Positions 17,341 to 24,563 of a stretch of 36,458 bases of DNA are shown here, piece after piece; position 1 is the first letter of the stretch, and each line of letters starts with the position of its first letter. Both the position numbers and the translations under genes were made by a program. The notes beneath the pieces are model-generated. The model had not been told where the DNA came from, did no database searches, and saw only the letters and a list, made by a program, of their open reading frames with translations. The stretch covers positions 12,135-48,592 of the forward strand of contig CADBXV010000020.1 of the NCBI GenBank assembly GCA_902798645.1, written 5' to 3'. Source of the stretch: an uncultured bacterium. GTDB lineage: Bacteria > Cyanobacteriota > Vampirovibrionia > Gastranaerophilales > Gastranaerophilaceae.

Positions 17341-17422
17341 AATTTCTCCCCTTTAAGCTAATTCTTATAACAAAATAATATCATAAATAAAAAGTTCAAT
17401 TAAGAAAATAATAAAAACAATA

Positions 17423-17460
17423 CCCTCCACATTCGTAGTTCGCTAACGCTCACACGACTT
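17423..17460 (+). repeat. Direct repeat flanking the second permease, left copy
   Basis: The segment includes TTCGTAGTTCGCTAACGCTC followed by ACACGACTT. It matches 18,427-18,467 in the same orientation. This copy overlaps the permease stop codon (17,459-17,461 on the minus strand). Confidence 0.65.
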
Positions 17461-18331
17461 AAATATCGCTGTATTTGTTTTTCTCAAAACAAAGAATGTT
17501 AATAAGTGAAAATATCATTACTATAACCAAAAGTACGACAGCAAGAGCCGATGCATAACCTAAATCAAGGTTTTCAAACGCTCTTTCATATATATAGTAG
17601 ACAATGGTTTTTGTCGAATCCAAAGGTCCGCCCTTTGTCATAACGTATATTTCCGCAAAAACTTTCATGGCTGAGATTGTGCTTATTGTAGAAACAAGCG
17701 CAATAGTAGGCATTATATGAGGAATTGTGACAGTAAGGTGTTTAGTGACAAAGTTTGCACCGTCGATATCACACGCTTCATATAGTTCCTGAGGAACACT
17801 CATTAGCGAAGCAAGATAAATCATCATATAATATCCTATACCTTTCCAAATTGTTACAACAGCAACGGAAAAAAGCGCCCATTTTGTATCAACAAGCCAG
17901 TTAATCGGCGGCAAATGTAAAAAAGACAATGCGTAATTTAATATTCCCTGCCCTGCATAAAGCCACTTGAATGCAATTGCAGCAACTACTATTGATACGA
18001 TTACAGGTAAATATAAAAGTATTTTATACAGAGTTATCCCTCGTATTTTTTGATTAATCAAAATTGCCAAAAACAATGGAAAAGTAACCAAAAACGGAAC
18101 AGCAATTACGAGATACATAAATGTATTAAACATAACCTTATAAAAAATAGGTTCTTTAAAAAGTTTCACATAATTATCAAGCCCGTTAAAATCCGGATGA
18201 TAAATGCTTGATGAATAATCAAAAAAACTCAAACCAAAAGTTTGAAAAAACGGTATAAAAAAGAACACAATAAGCACTGCTGAGGCAGGAAGCAAAAATA
18301 AATACGGTGTATATTTTTTATAATAATTCAT
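17459..18331 (-). CDS. Carbohydrate ABC transporter permease (MalF/UgpA type), second
   Basis: The protein has 290 residues and about six membrane helices. The EAA loop is EACDIDGANFVTKHLTVTIP. N-terminal LFLLPASAVLIVFFFIPFFQ and LLYLPVIVSIVVAAIAFKWL mark it, like the first permease, as a MalF/UgpA-type subunit rather than its MalG/UgpE partner. The two permeases are therefore probably not each other's partners but belong to two different importers. No binding protein or ATPase is nearby. The start lacks an SD and follows a strong promoter by 6 nt. The gene is flanked by direct copies of a roughly 40-bp repeat, and its stop codon lies inside one copy. Confidence 0.88.
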   Translation of the reverse strand: MNYYKKYTPYLFLLPASAVLIVFFFIPFFQTFGLSFFDYSSSIYHPDFNGLDNYVKLFKEPIFYKVMFNTFMYLVIAVPFLVTFPLFLAILINQKIRGITLYKILLYLPVIVSIVVAAIAFKWLYAGQGILNYALSFLHLPPINWLVDTKWALFSVAVVTIWKGIGYYMMIYLASLMSVPQELYEACDIDGANFVTKHLTVTIPHIMPTIALVSTISTISAMKVFAEIYVMTKGGPLDSTKTIVYYIYERAFENLDLGYASALAVVLLVIVMIFSLINILCFEKNKYSDI

Positions 18332-18337
18332 ATATTA

Positions 18338-18366
18338 ATTATCTCATTATATGACAAATAGGTCAA
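18338..18366 (-). promoter_or_regulatory. Promoter of the second permease, leaderless
   Basis: On the minus strand TTGACC (18,361-18,366) and GATAAT (18,338-18,343) are separated by exactly 17 bp. The -10 ends 6 nt before the ATG (18,329-18,331), so the transcript should begin at the start codon. Confidence 0.65.
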
Positions 18367-18426
18367 TGAGTCGTATATTTGACTAAACATTGAATAAATG
18401 ATTTATTTTAATATATAATTTGTTAA

Positions 18427-18556
18427 CCCTCTCCCCGCATTTGTAGTTCTCTAACGCTCACACAACTGTTTTCCTTCTCTCGAGAGAGGGGTAACCTTGG
18501 GAGAGAGTTAGAGAGAGGTTAGAATTGAAGGTCAGGTTTCATCTGACAAAAACTGT
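18427..18556. repeat. Right copy of flanking repeat, pyrimidine/purine arms and MITE end
   Basis: The sequence TTTGTAGTTCTCTAACGCTC, then ACACAACTG (18,440-18,468), is the second copy of the repeat at 17,423. It is followed by opposed CTTCTCTCGAGAGAGG and GGGAGAGAGTTAGAGAGAGG tracts and one GGTCAGGTTTCATCTGACAA end of the MITE-like element (18,529-18,556). Confidence 0.65.
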
Positions 18557-18569
18557 TATATTTTTACCT

Positions 18570-19793
18570 CTATCCTAAAATTGCTTTTTTAAAATGTTTT
18601 TTCCCTTTGCGGACGATTAAGCCTTCTTTTAATTCTGATGAGGTATATGTTTTATCTAAAGCATTTACAACTTGTTCATTAACCGTTATTCCGTTTTGCT
18701 GGATTAATCTTTTTGCTTCGCCGTTTGATGCTGCAAAACCGCATTTTACGACGAGTTTAACGATACCGATTTTATCGTCAAACAAATCTTCTGTTCCGAT
18801 TTCCGCTTTTGGCATATTTTCTGAATCTCCTGAACCGCTAAACAAATCATGAGCGGATTTTTGAGCTTTATCGGCTTCTTCTTTACCGTGAACAAGTTCA
18901 GTTAATTCGTGAGCTAAAATCTCTTTCTTTTCATTTATACGAGAATCTTCCCAGTTTTCCATTTCATTAATCTTTTCCATCGGTAAGAAAGTTAGCATTT
19001 TGATACACTTCATAACATCAGCGTCATCTACATTTCTCCAATATTGATAAAATTCAAACGGAGAAGTTTTATCAGGATCTAACCAAACAGCACCTTTTGC
19101 AGTTTTGCCCATCTTTTTGCCTTCGGAATTCATCAATAATGTAATCGTCATAGCGTAAGCATCTTCACCTGTTTTTTTGCGTATAAGTTCTGTACCTGCA
19201 AGCATGTTGCTCCATTGGTCGTCACCGCCGAATTGCATATTGCATCCGTACTTTTGATGTAAGTGATAAAAATCGTATGCCTGCATAATCATATAGTTGA
19301 ATTCCAAAAAGCTTAAACCTTTTTCCATTCTTTGTTTGTAGCATTCCGCTCTAAGCATGTTATTTACTGAAAAACACGCACCGACTTCTCTTAAAAGTTC
19401 AATATAATTCAAGCCCAAAAGCCAGTCGGCATTATTAACCATAATAGCTTTATCATCACCAAATTCAATAAATCTTTCCATTTGTTTGCGGAAACAATCG
19501 CAGTTATGTTGGATTTGCTCAGGTGTCATCATTGAACGCATGTCGCTTCGTCCTGACGGATCTCCGATATAACCTGTTCCTCCGCCTATCAAAACAACAG
19601 GCTTATTCCCTGCCATTTGAAGTCTTTTCATCAAGCAAAGCGCCATAAAGTGACCTACGTGAAGTGAGTCTGCAGTCGGATCAAATCCTATATAAAATCT
19701 TGCACCGCCGTTGTTGATTAAATCTTTAATCTCTTTGTCATCAGTAACCTGTGCAATTAATCCTCTTGCCTGCAACTCTTCAAATATGTTCAT
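18570..19793 (-). CDS. tyrS: Tyrosyl-tRNA synthetase
   Basis: The enzyme charges tRNA-Tyr with tyrosine. The preferred start gives 407 residues, beginning MNIFEELQARGLIAQ; an AAGGAG Shine-Dalgarno stands directly before this ATG, so the longer frame starting at 19,832 is rejected. Class I signatures are clear: FYIGFDPTADSLHVGH (HIGH motif) and GKKMGKT (KMSKS motif). The middle recognises tyrosine (FMIMQAYDFYHL, GGDDQWSNM). The C-terminal S4 RNA-binding domain runs from about 340 to the end (VKCGFAASNGEAKRLIQQNG). It is divergently transcribed from the ADP-ribosyltransferase gene. Confidence 0.97.
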   Translation of the reverse strand: MNIFEELQARGLIAQVTDDKEIKDLINNGGARFYIGFDPTADSLHVGHFMALCLMKRLQMAGNKPVVLIGGGTGYIGDPSGRSDMRSMMTPEQIQHNCDCFRKQMERFIEFGDDKAIMVNNADWLLGLNYIELLREVGACFSVNNMLRAECYKQRMEKGLSFLEFNYMIMQAYDFYHLHQKYGCNMQFGGDDQWSNMLAGTELIRKKTGEDAYAMTITLLMNSEGKKMGKTAKGAVWLDPDKTSPFEFYQYWRNVDDADVMKCIKMLTFLPMEKINEMENWEDSRINEKKEILAHELTELVHGKEEADKAQKSAHDLFSGSGDSENMPKAEIGTEDLFDDKIGIVKLVVKCGFAASNGEAKRLIQQNGITVNEQVVNALDKTYTSSELKEGLIVRKGKKHFKKAILG

Positions 19794-19882
19794 AGAATTC
19801 TCCTTAAATTTAATATAGTTCAATACTAACACGAAAATACCTTTTTATGTTAATATTGAATTATATTTGGTGAGGAAGATTT

Positions 19883-20647
19883 ATGAAAAAGATTATTATA
19901 TTTTTGTGTGCAATATTGTTGTGCATTCCGGTATTTTCGCTTGATAATATTGTGAGTGCCGGTGTTTATGTTTCGCAAATGTCGTTAATAAAAAAATATA
20001 AAGACGTAAGTCATAATTGGCGTGTAATAAATAAGATGAAAAATCAGGCTGACAGTCTTAGCAAAGAAGAGAAAGCTGTTCTTCAAAAATATATCTTCGG
20101 AGCTGTAAGAGGAGAAGATACATTTTTACTTATTAATTGCAATTTAAGAGGGAATTTAGAGAAGTTTATTCCTAAAAAAGAAGTTACAAAGCCTTTAAAA
20201 TGTAGATTGGATTTTTATTCTAACCAGTTAAGCGCACCAATAAGCAAAACAAGGTTACCTCAAAATATGATTTTGTACAGAGGGGTAGACGATAAAGGAA
20301 TTAAGTTAATATTTGCGGATAAAAAGCTTGACAGCTATATAAATAAACCGGTAAGCGAAGAAAACTTGAAGGTAATTAAGCAAAAGCTTGTCGGAGCAAA
20401 ATATGAAGAAAAAGGATTTATGTCGACTTCTTATGATATAAATTGCGCAAAGCAGACAAAATTTATATTTGAAGTTAATGCTCCAAAGTATTTGCAGGCT
20501 GTTTTGCTGGAAGATTTGGGTAAAAAAGCCGAGAAAGAAGTATTGGTAAATCGTAATTCACGATGGGAAGTTACTGATGTTACGATAGATAAGAGCAAAA
20601 AAACAAAACAAGATTTTTACAGGGTAAAAATTAAGTTTGTAAAATAG
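19883..20647 (+). CDS. Secreted putative ADP-ribosyltransferase (R-S-E class)
   Basis: The protein has 254 residues and would transfer ADP-ribose from NAD+ to a target protein. A signal peptide (MKKIIIFLCAILLCIPVFS, cut near 19) sends it out of the cytoplasm. The N-terminal part has the usual layout of ADP-ribosylating exoenzymes (LSKEEKAVLQKYIFG at 58-72, INCNLRGNL at 84-92). Three catalytic marks come in order with family spacing: LYRGV with Arg133, GFMSTS with the STS triplet 181-183, and AEKEVLV with Glu217 and Glu219 (ExE). ExE, rather than QxE, suggests arginine as acceptor. No translocation or binding domain is present, so delivery is unknown. It may act in the periplasm or be exported further. 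A good SD (GTGAGGAAG) precedes ATG. No immunity gene is obvious. Confidence 0.75.
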   Translation: MKKIIIFLCAILLCIPVFSLDNIVSAGVYVSQMSLIKKYKDVSHNWRVINKMKNQADSLSKEEKAVLQKYIFGAVRGEDTFLLINCNLRGNLEKFIPKKEVTKPLKCRLDFYSNQLSAPISKTRLPQNMILYRGVDDKGIKLIFADKKLDSYINKPVSEENLKVIKQKLVGAKYEEKGFMSTSYDINCAKQTKFIFEVNAPKYLQAVLLEDLGKKAEKEVLVNRNSRWEVTDVTIDKSKKTKQDFYRVKIKFVK

Positions 20648-20660
20648 AAGTTAAGTATTA

Positions 20661-20828
20661 ATGTCAAATTGTTGCGATAAATCGAATAATGAATGCAATC
20701 CTCCAATACTTTACATTTGCTTTTCTTTATTGTTTAATTTAATTACTGGATGCGGTAAGACAAAATATATTTACCAAAATATATTTATCCCTCCTAGTTC
20801 ACTAAGAAAGCGAAATATAAATTTTTGA
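20661..20828 (+). CDS. Small lipoprotein-like ORF overlapping ispH
   Basis: A 55-codon ORF starts 13 nt after the ADP-ribosyltransferase stop and ends with a 3-nt overlap of the ispH start (TTGA). It contains a hydrophobic stretch ILYICFSLLFNLITGC ending in a lipobox-like LITGC, then GKTKYIYQNIFIPPSSL. This cys-anchored, tyrosine- and proline-rich short tail recalls small outer-membrane lipoproteins such as Rz1-type spanins, but there are no phage genes around. The charged, cysteine-rich N-terminus (MSNCCDKSNNEC) is odd for a signal peptide and no SD is visible, so it may be non-coding. Its possible value is coupling ispH translation. Confidence 0.35.
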   Translation: MSNCCDKSNNECNPPILYICFSLLFNLITGCGKTKYIYQNIFIPPSSLRKRNINF

Positions 20829-21691
20829 GTAATCAAAATATAAAATTGGCAAAATTTGCAGGGTTCTGTTACGGTGTTAAAAGAGCCGTTGAAACAGCGA
20901 AAAAATTGAAGCAGGAAAATCCTGATAAGAATGTATATATTTTAGGCGAACTTATTCATAACACAGATGTTATTAATGAGCTTGAGTCTTTGGGTATAAA
21001 AACAATCTACGAAGTACCCTCTAAAGGTGAAGGAATTTGTATTGTACGTTCTCACGGTGAGTCGCCGGAAGTCTTTGAAAAAATAAAAAATGCAGGTTTT
21101 GAACTTGTTGATCTTACGTGTCCCGACGTTAAAAAAGTTCAGCAAAAAGCTATTGAGCTTGCTAAAAATGATTATTTTGTAGTAATTGTAGGAAAACCAA
21201 ACCACCCTGAAGTCATGGCAATAAAAGCTAACGCTGATTTATATTCCGGTAATGTTGTTGTGGCAACTACAATTGAAGAACTTGAACCATATGCAAGCCA
21301 AATAAAATCGCATAAAAAAGTGGGTGTTGTTGTTCAAACAACACAAATGGTTTCTTCGCTCAACCTTGTTGTAAATTACTTAAATACCATTGCAAAAGAG
21401 GTGTTAATTCACAATACAATTTGCCAATCTACCGCTATGCGTCAAAGTGAAGCTAAAGAGTTAGCTAAAGAAAGTGATTTAATGGTGGTTGTCGGCTCAA
21501 AAAAAAGCGCAAACACAACTCATCTTGCAGAAATTTTGAAAAATTGCACAAAAACAATTCATATTGAAAATGATTCTGAATTAGATGAAAATTTATTTAC
21601 CAACGTACAAAATATAGGAATAACCGCAGGAGCATCAACTCCGCAAATAATCATTGATAAAGTCATAAATAAAATAAAAGGAGGAATATAA
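20825..21691 (+). CDS. ispH: 4-hydroxy-3-methylbut-2-enyl diphosphate reductase
   Basis: IspH is the last enzyme of the MEP pathway. It reduces HMBPP to IPP and DMAPP using an iron-sulfur cluster. The protein has 288 residues. The three cluster cysteines are in AGFCYGVKRA, DLTCPDVKK and HNTICQSTAMRQ. The substrate histidines are in ELIHNTDV, RSHGES and GKPNHPE. The only usable start is TTG at 20,825; no ATG lies upstream in frame and an in-frame TAG stands at 20,795. There is no SD, so translation may depend on the overlapping upstream ORF. It is followed after 1 nt by rpsA. An ispH-rpsA fusion is known in Clostridia, so the pairing is a conserved theme. Confidence 0.95.
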   Translation: MSNQNIKLAKFAGFCYGVKRAVETAKKLKQENPDKNVYILGELIHNTDVINELESLGIKTIYEVPSKGEGICIVRSHGESPEVFEKIKNAGFELVDLTCPDVKKVQQKAIELAKNDYFVVIVGKPNHPEVMAIKANADLYSGNVVVATTIEELEPYASQIKSHKKVGVVVQTTQMVSSLNLVVNYLNTIAKEVLIHNTICQSTAMRQSEAKELAKESDLMVVVGSKKSANTTHLAEILKNCTKTIHIENDSELDENLFTNVQNIGITAGASTPQIIIDKVINKIKGGI

Positions 21692-21692
21692 T

Positions 21693-22739
21693 ATGACACA
21701 AGTATTAGACGAATTTGAACAGTTGTTAGAAGAAAGTTTTGCTAAATCTAACAACATTGCTGATATCGTTGAAGGTACAGTAATCAAAAAAGAAAACGAA
21801 GGCTACTTAGTAAGCGTTAAAGGTGCTAAGATGGAAGCTTTTTTACCAAACAAGGAATTATCTTCAGAAGCTGAAGAATTAGAAGTTGGTGACATCAGAG
21901 AATTCTATGTTACAAAAGAAGAAAACAATGAAGATTGCATGCAATTATCTCTCAAGAGAATTGCATACGCTCAAGCTTGGGCTCAACTTAATGATGCTAA
22001 ACTTCAAGGTGACACAATCCTTGCTAAAGTTGAAAAAACTGTTAAGGGCGGTGTACTTGTTGATATCGCAGATCTTAAAGGCTTCATCCCTTCTTCTCAA
22101 TTAAGAACAGGTACACCTTTTGAAGGTCTTGTTGACACAAAAATTGAAGTTAAAGTTCTTGAAGCTGATCCTAAGAAAAATAAACTTATTCTATCTCAAA
22201 GACAAGCAGTTGCAGAACAAAGAGATCAAGTTGTTGACAATGTTCTTTCAACTCTTGAAGAAGGTCAAACTGTTTCAGGTAACGTAGTAAGAATTACAGA
22301 CTTTGGTGCTTTTGTTGATATTAACGGTATTGACGGTTTATTACCAATCTCTGAAATTTCTTGGCAAAGAATTAAACACCCTTCAGATGTTTTAACTCTC
22401 GGTGACACTATTGAAGTTAAAATTATTAAGATTGACCACGAATTAAAGAGAATATCTTTAAGCTTAAAGAGAATGGGCGAAAACCCTTGGCAACAAATCG
22501 AAGGACAATTCGAAGAAGGACAAACCGTAAAAGGAACTGTTAATAAAGTTACTACTTTCGGTGCTTTCATAAACATCTTCCCGGGGGTTGAAGCTTTATT
22601 ACCGGTTGCTGAAATGTCTGATGAAAATGTTAACCCATTCAACCTATACAAAGTAGGTGATGAAGTTGATGTTCTTATCAAGAAATTCACACCGAAAGAA
22701 CACAGAATCGCTTTGTCAGTAAAAGATATTAACAAGTAA
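21693..22739 (+). CDS. rpsA: Ribosomal protein S1
   Basis: This RNA-binding ribosomal protein helps mRNA dock on the 30S subunit. It has 348 residues with four S1 (OB-fold) repeats, fewer than the six of E. coli S1. Repeats start near 21 (GTVIKKENEGYLVSVKGAK), 105 (ILAKVEKTVKGGVLVDIADL), 190 (VSGNVVRITDFGAFVDINGI) and 275 (VKGTVNKVTTFGAFINIFPG). A strong AAAGGAGG Shine-Dalgarno lies inside the end of ispH. Codon use is that of a highly expressed gene. The reduced repeat number is of interest beside the many SD-less starts in this genome. Confidence 0.93.
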   Translation: MTQVLDEFEQLLEESFAKSNNIADIVEGTVIKKENEGYLVSVKGAKMEAFLPNKELSSEAEELEVGDIREFYVTKEENNEDCMQLSLKRIAYAQAWAQLNDAKLQGDTILAKVEKTVKGGVLVDIADLKGFIPSSQLRTGTPFEGLVDTKIEVKVLEADPKKNKLILSQRQAVAEQRDQVVDNVLSTLEEGQTVSGNVVRITDFGAFVDINGIDGLLPISEISWQRIKHPSDVLTLGDTIEVKIIKIDHELKRISLSLKRMGENPWQQIEGQFEEGQTVKGTVNKVTTFGAFINIFPGVEALLPVAEMSDENVNPFNLYKVGDEVDVLIKKFTPKEHRIALSVKDINK

Positions 22740-22763
22740 AATTATCTTTTTGTAAAAATTTGT

Positions 22764-22798
22764 GCAGCAGTCTTTGTAAATGTTACAAGGACTGCTGT
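22764..22798 (+). terminator. Hairpin after rpsA
   Basis: CAGCAGTCTTTGTAA (22,765-22,779) pairs with TTACAAGGACTGCTG (22,783-22,797), with a 3-nt loop. The stem is strong but the T-run after it is weak (TATAATTTATTAT). That stretch also offers a TATAAT for the next gene. Confidence 0.5.
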
Positions 22799-22847
22799 AT
22801 AATTTATTATAAACAGTATTATTTGTGCAAAGTAAGGAAACTTTTAT

Positions 22848-23585
22848 ATGGCTTTATTTGAAGAAACCGTTAAAATAAGATATTCGGAAATGGATTGCGA
22901 TTTAGTATTAAAACCGTCTGCACTATTACAATTTATGCAAGATTTAGCCAGCGATAACGCAGAATCTTTAGGGTTTGGTTATTCTTATATTGTAAAAAAC
23001 AATCTTGCTTGGTTTTTGCTTAAATACCGCATAGAATTCGAAGATTATCCTGAGGGAATTTACGATTTAACAATAAAAACAGAACCCAGAGGATATAATA
23101 AAATTTTTGCCTTTCGTGATTTTTATATTTCACATAATAATAAACAAATTGGCAGAGCAACAAGTACTTGGGCGCTTGTTGATTTATCGACAAAATCTAT
23201 GGCAAACGCTTCCGAAGTATTATCGGATAATCCGTATATGGTGCTTCACGAAAGAAAAGAAGGTGATTTAAGCTACGGGAAAATTAAACTTCCGGAAAGT
23301 TTCGATATAGAAAAATCTTTTGAAATCAGATTTGATGATTTAGACGTAAATAAACACGTAAACAATGCAAACTATATTGTTTGGGCTTTTGAACCTTTAA
23401 GCATAGACTTTAGGCGAACACATAAGCTTAAAACTATAGACATGGTGTTTAAAAAAGAAATCACATACGGTTCAAAAGTGAATGTAAAATTAAAAACGGA
23501 TGGCAATATTACAACTCACGAATTAAAGAACGCTGAAACAGGTGAAGATCTTTGTTTGATATGTGCAGAGTGGATTGAAAAATAA
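22848..23585 (+). CDS. Acyl-ACP thioesterase
   Basis: The enzyme releases fatty acids from acyl carrier protein. The protein has 245 residues, the size of bacterial members of the FatA/FatB family, with two hot-dog folds. The first runs about 1-120 (VKIRYSEMDCDLVLKPSALL, QFMQDLASDNAESLGFG) and the second about 140-245. The catalytic segment DVNKHVNNANYIVWAFE (166-182) contains the conserved Asn and His. Fold one keeps the helix-facing TSTWALVDLSTK segment. A modest SD (AAGGAA) is present. It is a lone gene after rpsA. The free fatty acids could serve in lipid exchange, but this is inference. Confidence 0.88.
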   Translation: MALFEETVKIRYSEMDCDLVLKPSALLQFMQDLASDNAESLGFGYSYIVKNNLAWFLLKYRIEFEDYPEGIYDLTIKTEPRGYNKIFAFRDFYISHNNKQIGRATSTWALVDLSTKSMANASEVLSDNPYMVLHERKEGDLSYGKIKLPESFDIEKSFEIRFDDLDVNKHVNNANYIVWAFEPLSIDFRRTHKLKTIDMVFKKEITYGSKVNVKLKTDGNITTHELKNAETGEDLCLICAEWIEK

Positions 23586-23939
23586 AACCTCAAAATATAT
23601 ATTATGGTACAAAAAGTTTATGTCAGGTGAAACCTGACCTACAAGGATAAATATATAAATAGGAGAAAATTGAACATATAAGACTTTTTCAAAGTAGGTC
23701 AGGTTCTACCTGACAATAACTTGCTTTGTTATCGTCTCACCTACATTGTTTGCTCACTTCATTATGCCCCAAACCCCTTTAAGTTTTAATTTTTTGTCTT
23801 TTGCAATTTTAGTTTATATAACTGTTTTTTCATCAAAATATATAATATGATGTATTTGTAACTTTATCAAACTTTAGTTTGAGGTTTTTTATAACTTTGG
23901 ATAATTAATTCTTAGATAAATATTTTATAAAATTAAAAT
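23586..23939. other. Intergenic region with a MITE-like copy
   Basis: The first 130 bp hold the complete MITE-like copy 2. The rest (23,720-23,939) is AT-rich with no gene, tRNA or clear terminator. A TATAAA about 8 nt before the ATG at 23,940 could be a -10 box. Confidence 0.6.
23616..23719. repeat. MITE-like element, copy 2 (best preserved)
   Basis: The element is about 104 bp. The left terminus AAGTTTATGTCAGGTGAAAC continues CTGACCTAC, and the right terminus GTAGGTCAGGTTCTACCTGA continues CAATAACTT. They are imperfect terminal inverted repeats of about 28 bp. The internal AAGGATAAATATATAAATAG and TTGAACATATAAGACTTTTT are shared almost base for base with 6,204-6,250. It encodes nothing. 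Confidence 0.85.
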
Positions 23940-24269
23940 ATGGAAATTATGCTGAAAAATAATTGTTGTATCATAACACCGCTAAGTCCGAAATTAAATG
24001 AAAGAGAGACAGAAAGGCTTAGAGAAGAACTGTATAACAATTCAGAATACAGGGCAGCGCTGAACATGTGTTACGTAAATGACTGCACGATTGATTTTGT
24101 TGAAAAAATCAAAAACTGCGAAAACATAAGCTTGTTTAATATTAATTCCGATATTTTTGCAATTTTAACGAGCATGAATCTTGATAAAAAATTAAAACTT
24201 TTTGTATCTGAACTGGATTTTCTTAATGATAAACACCAACTTTTAAACAGAAAATTTACGCTTATTTAG
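23940..24269 (+). CDS. STAS-like small protein
   Basis: The protein has 109 residues and is not confidently identified. The pattern resembles a STAS (anti-anti-sigma) domain: an initial strand CCIITPLSPKLNERETERLR, a helix with a central CTIDFVEKIKNC where STAS proteins carry the strand and the phosphorylatable Ser/Thr, then NISLFNINSDIFAILTSMNL and DKKLKLFVSELDFLN, which match the usual final strand and 'gl...f.i...e.al' ending. No kinase or sigma factor is nearby. There is no SD; TATAAA 8 nt upstream suggests a possible leaderless start. A second ATG lies three codons in. Confidence 0.5.
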   Translation: MEIMLKNNCCIITPLSPKLNERETERLREELYNNSEYRAALNMCYVNDCTIDFVEKIKNCENISLFNINSDIFAILTSMNLDKKLKLFVSELDFLNDKHQLLNRKFTLI

Positions 24270-24343
24270 CCGCTTGTCCTAGCCTAATGTAACGATTAAG
24301 TGTAACAATCACAACAAAAAGCTTGAAAAAATTTCTTTTTTGA

Positions 24344-24563
24344 TATAATATGTCCATGACATATTTTCTGTATGATTATTTATCTGAATCGGAATGCGGG
24401 GAATGTTTTAGATAGTCGCCTAACAAGTTCTTGAGCAGAAGGTTAAAAAGAATTTAGGAAAGACGCTTTTACAGGAACCAAATGAGAACATAGCGAAACC
24501 GCAAAGAGGATTTTCTCTGTAGTTATACGGAATTCAATTTACGAAATATAAAAGAGGATTTCA
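24344..24563 (+). ncRNA. Long leader of the lytic transglycosylase gene, candidate riboswitch
   Basis: A strong extended -10 (TGATATAAT, 24,341-24,349) places transcription start near 24,356, giving a leader of about 208 nt, by far the longest in the window. Two parts recall the ydaO c-di-AMP riboswitch: ATCTGAATC...GCGGGGAAT (24,382-24,403) and GTCGCCTAAC...GAGC...GAAGG (24,415-24,442). The full consensus is not visible. A late GAGGATTTTCTC hairpin precedes the gene. Cell-wall hydrolases are common targets of ydaO elements, which makes the idea reasonable but unproved. Confidence 0.3.
24356..24415 (+). CDS. Possible 19-codon leader ORF
   Basis: An ATG lies 6 nt after the TATAAT box and opens a 19-residue frame (MTYFLYDYLSESECGECFR). 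The position matches the leaderless starts elsewhere in the window. It could be a regulatory leader peptide, or chance if the region is a structured RNA. Confidence 0.25.
   Translation: MTYFLYDYLSESECGECFR

Noticed and set aside
17423..18468. Composite transposon around the permease
   Set aside because: The flanking copies are only about 40 bp with no transposase and no terminal inverted repeats, so only a repeat-bracketed gene can be claimed.
20661..20828. Phage lysis (Rz1-type spanin) gene
   Set aside because: Only a loose resemblance in a short sequence; there is no holin, endolysin or other phage gene nearby, so only a lipoprotein-like ORF is reported.
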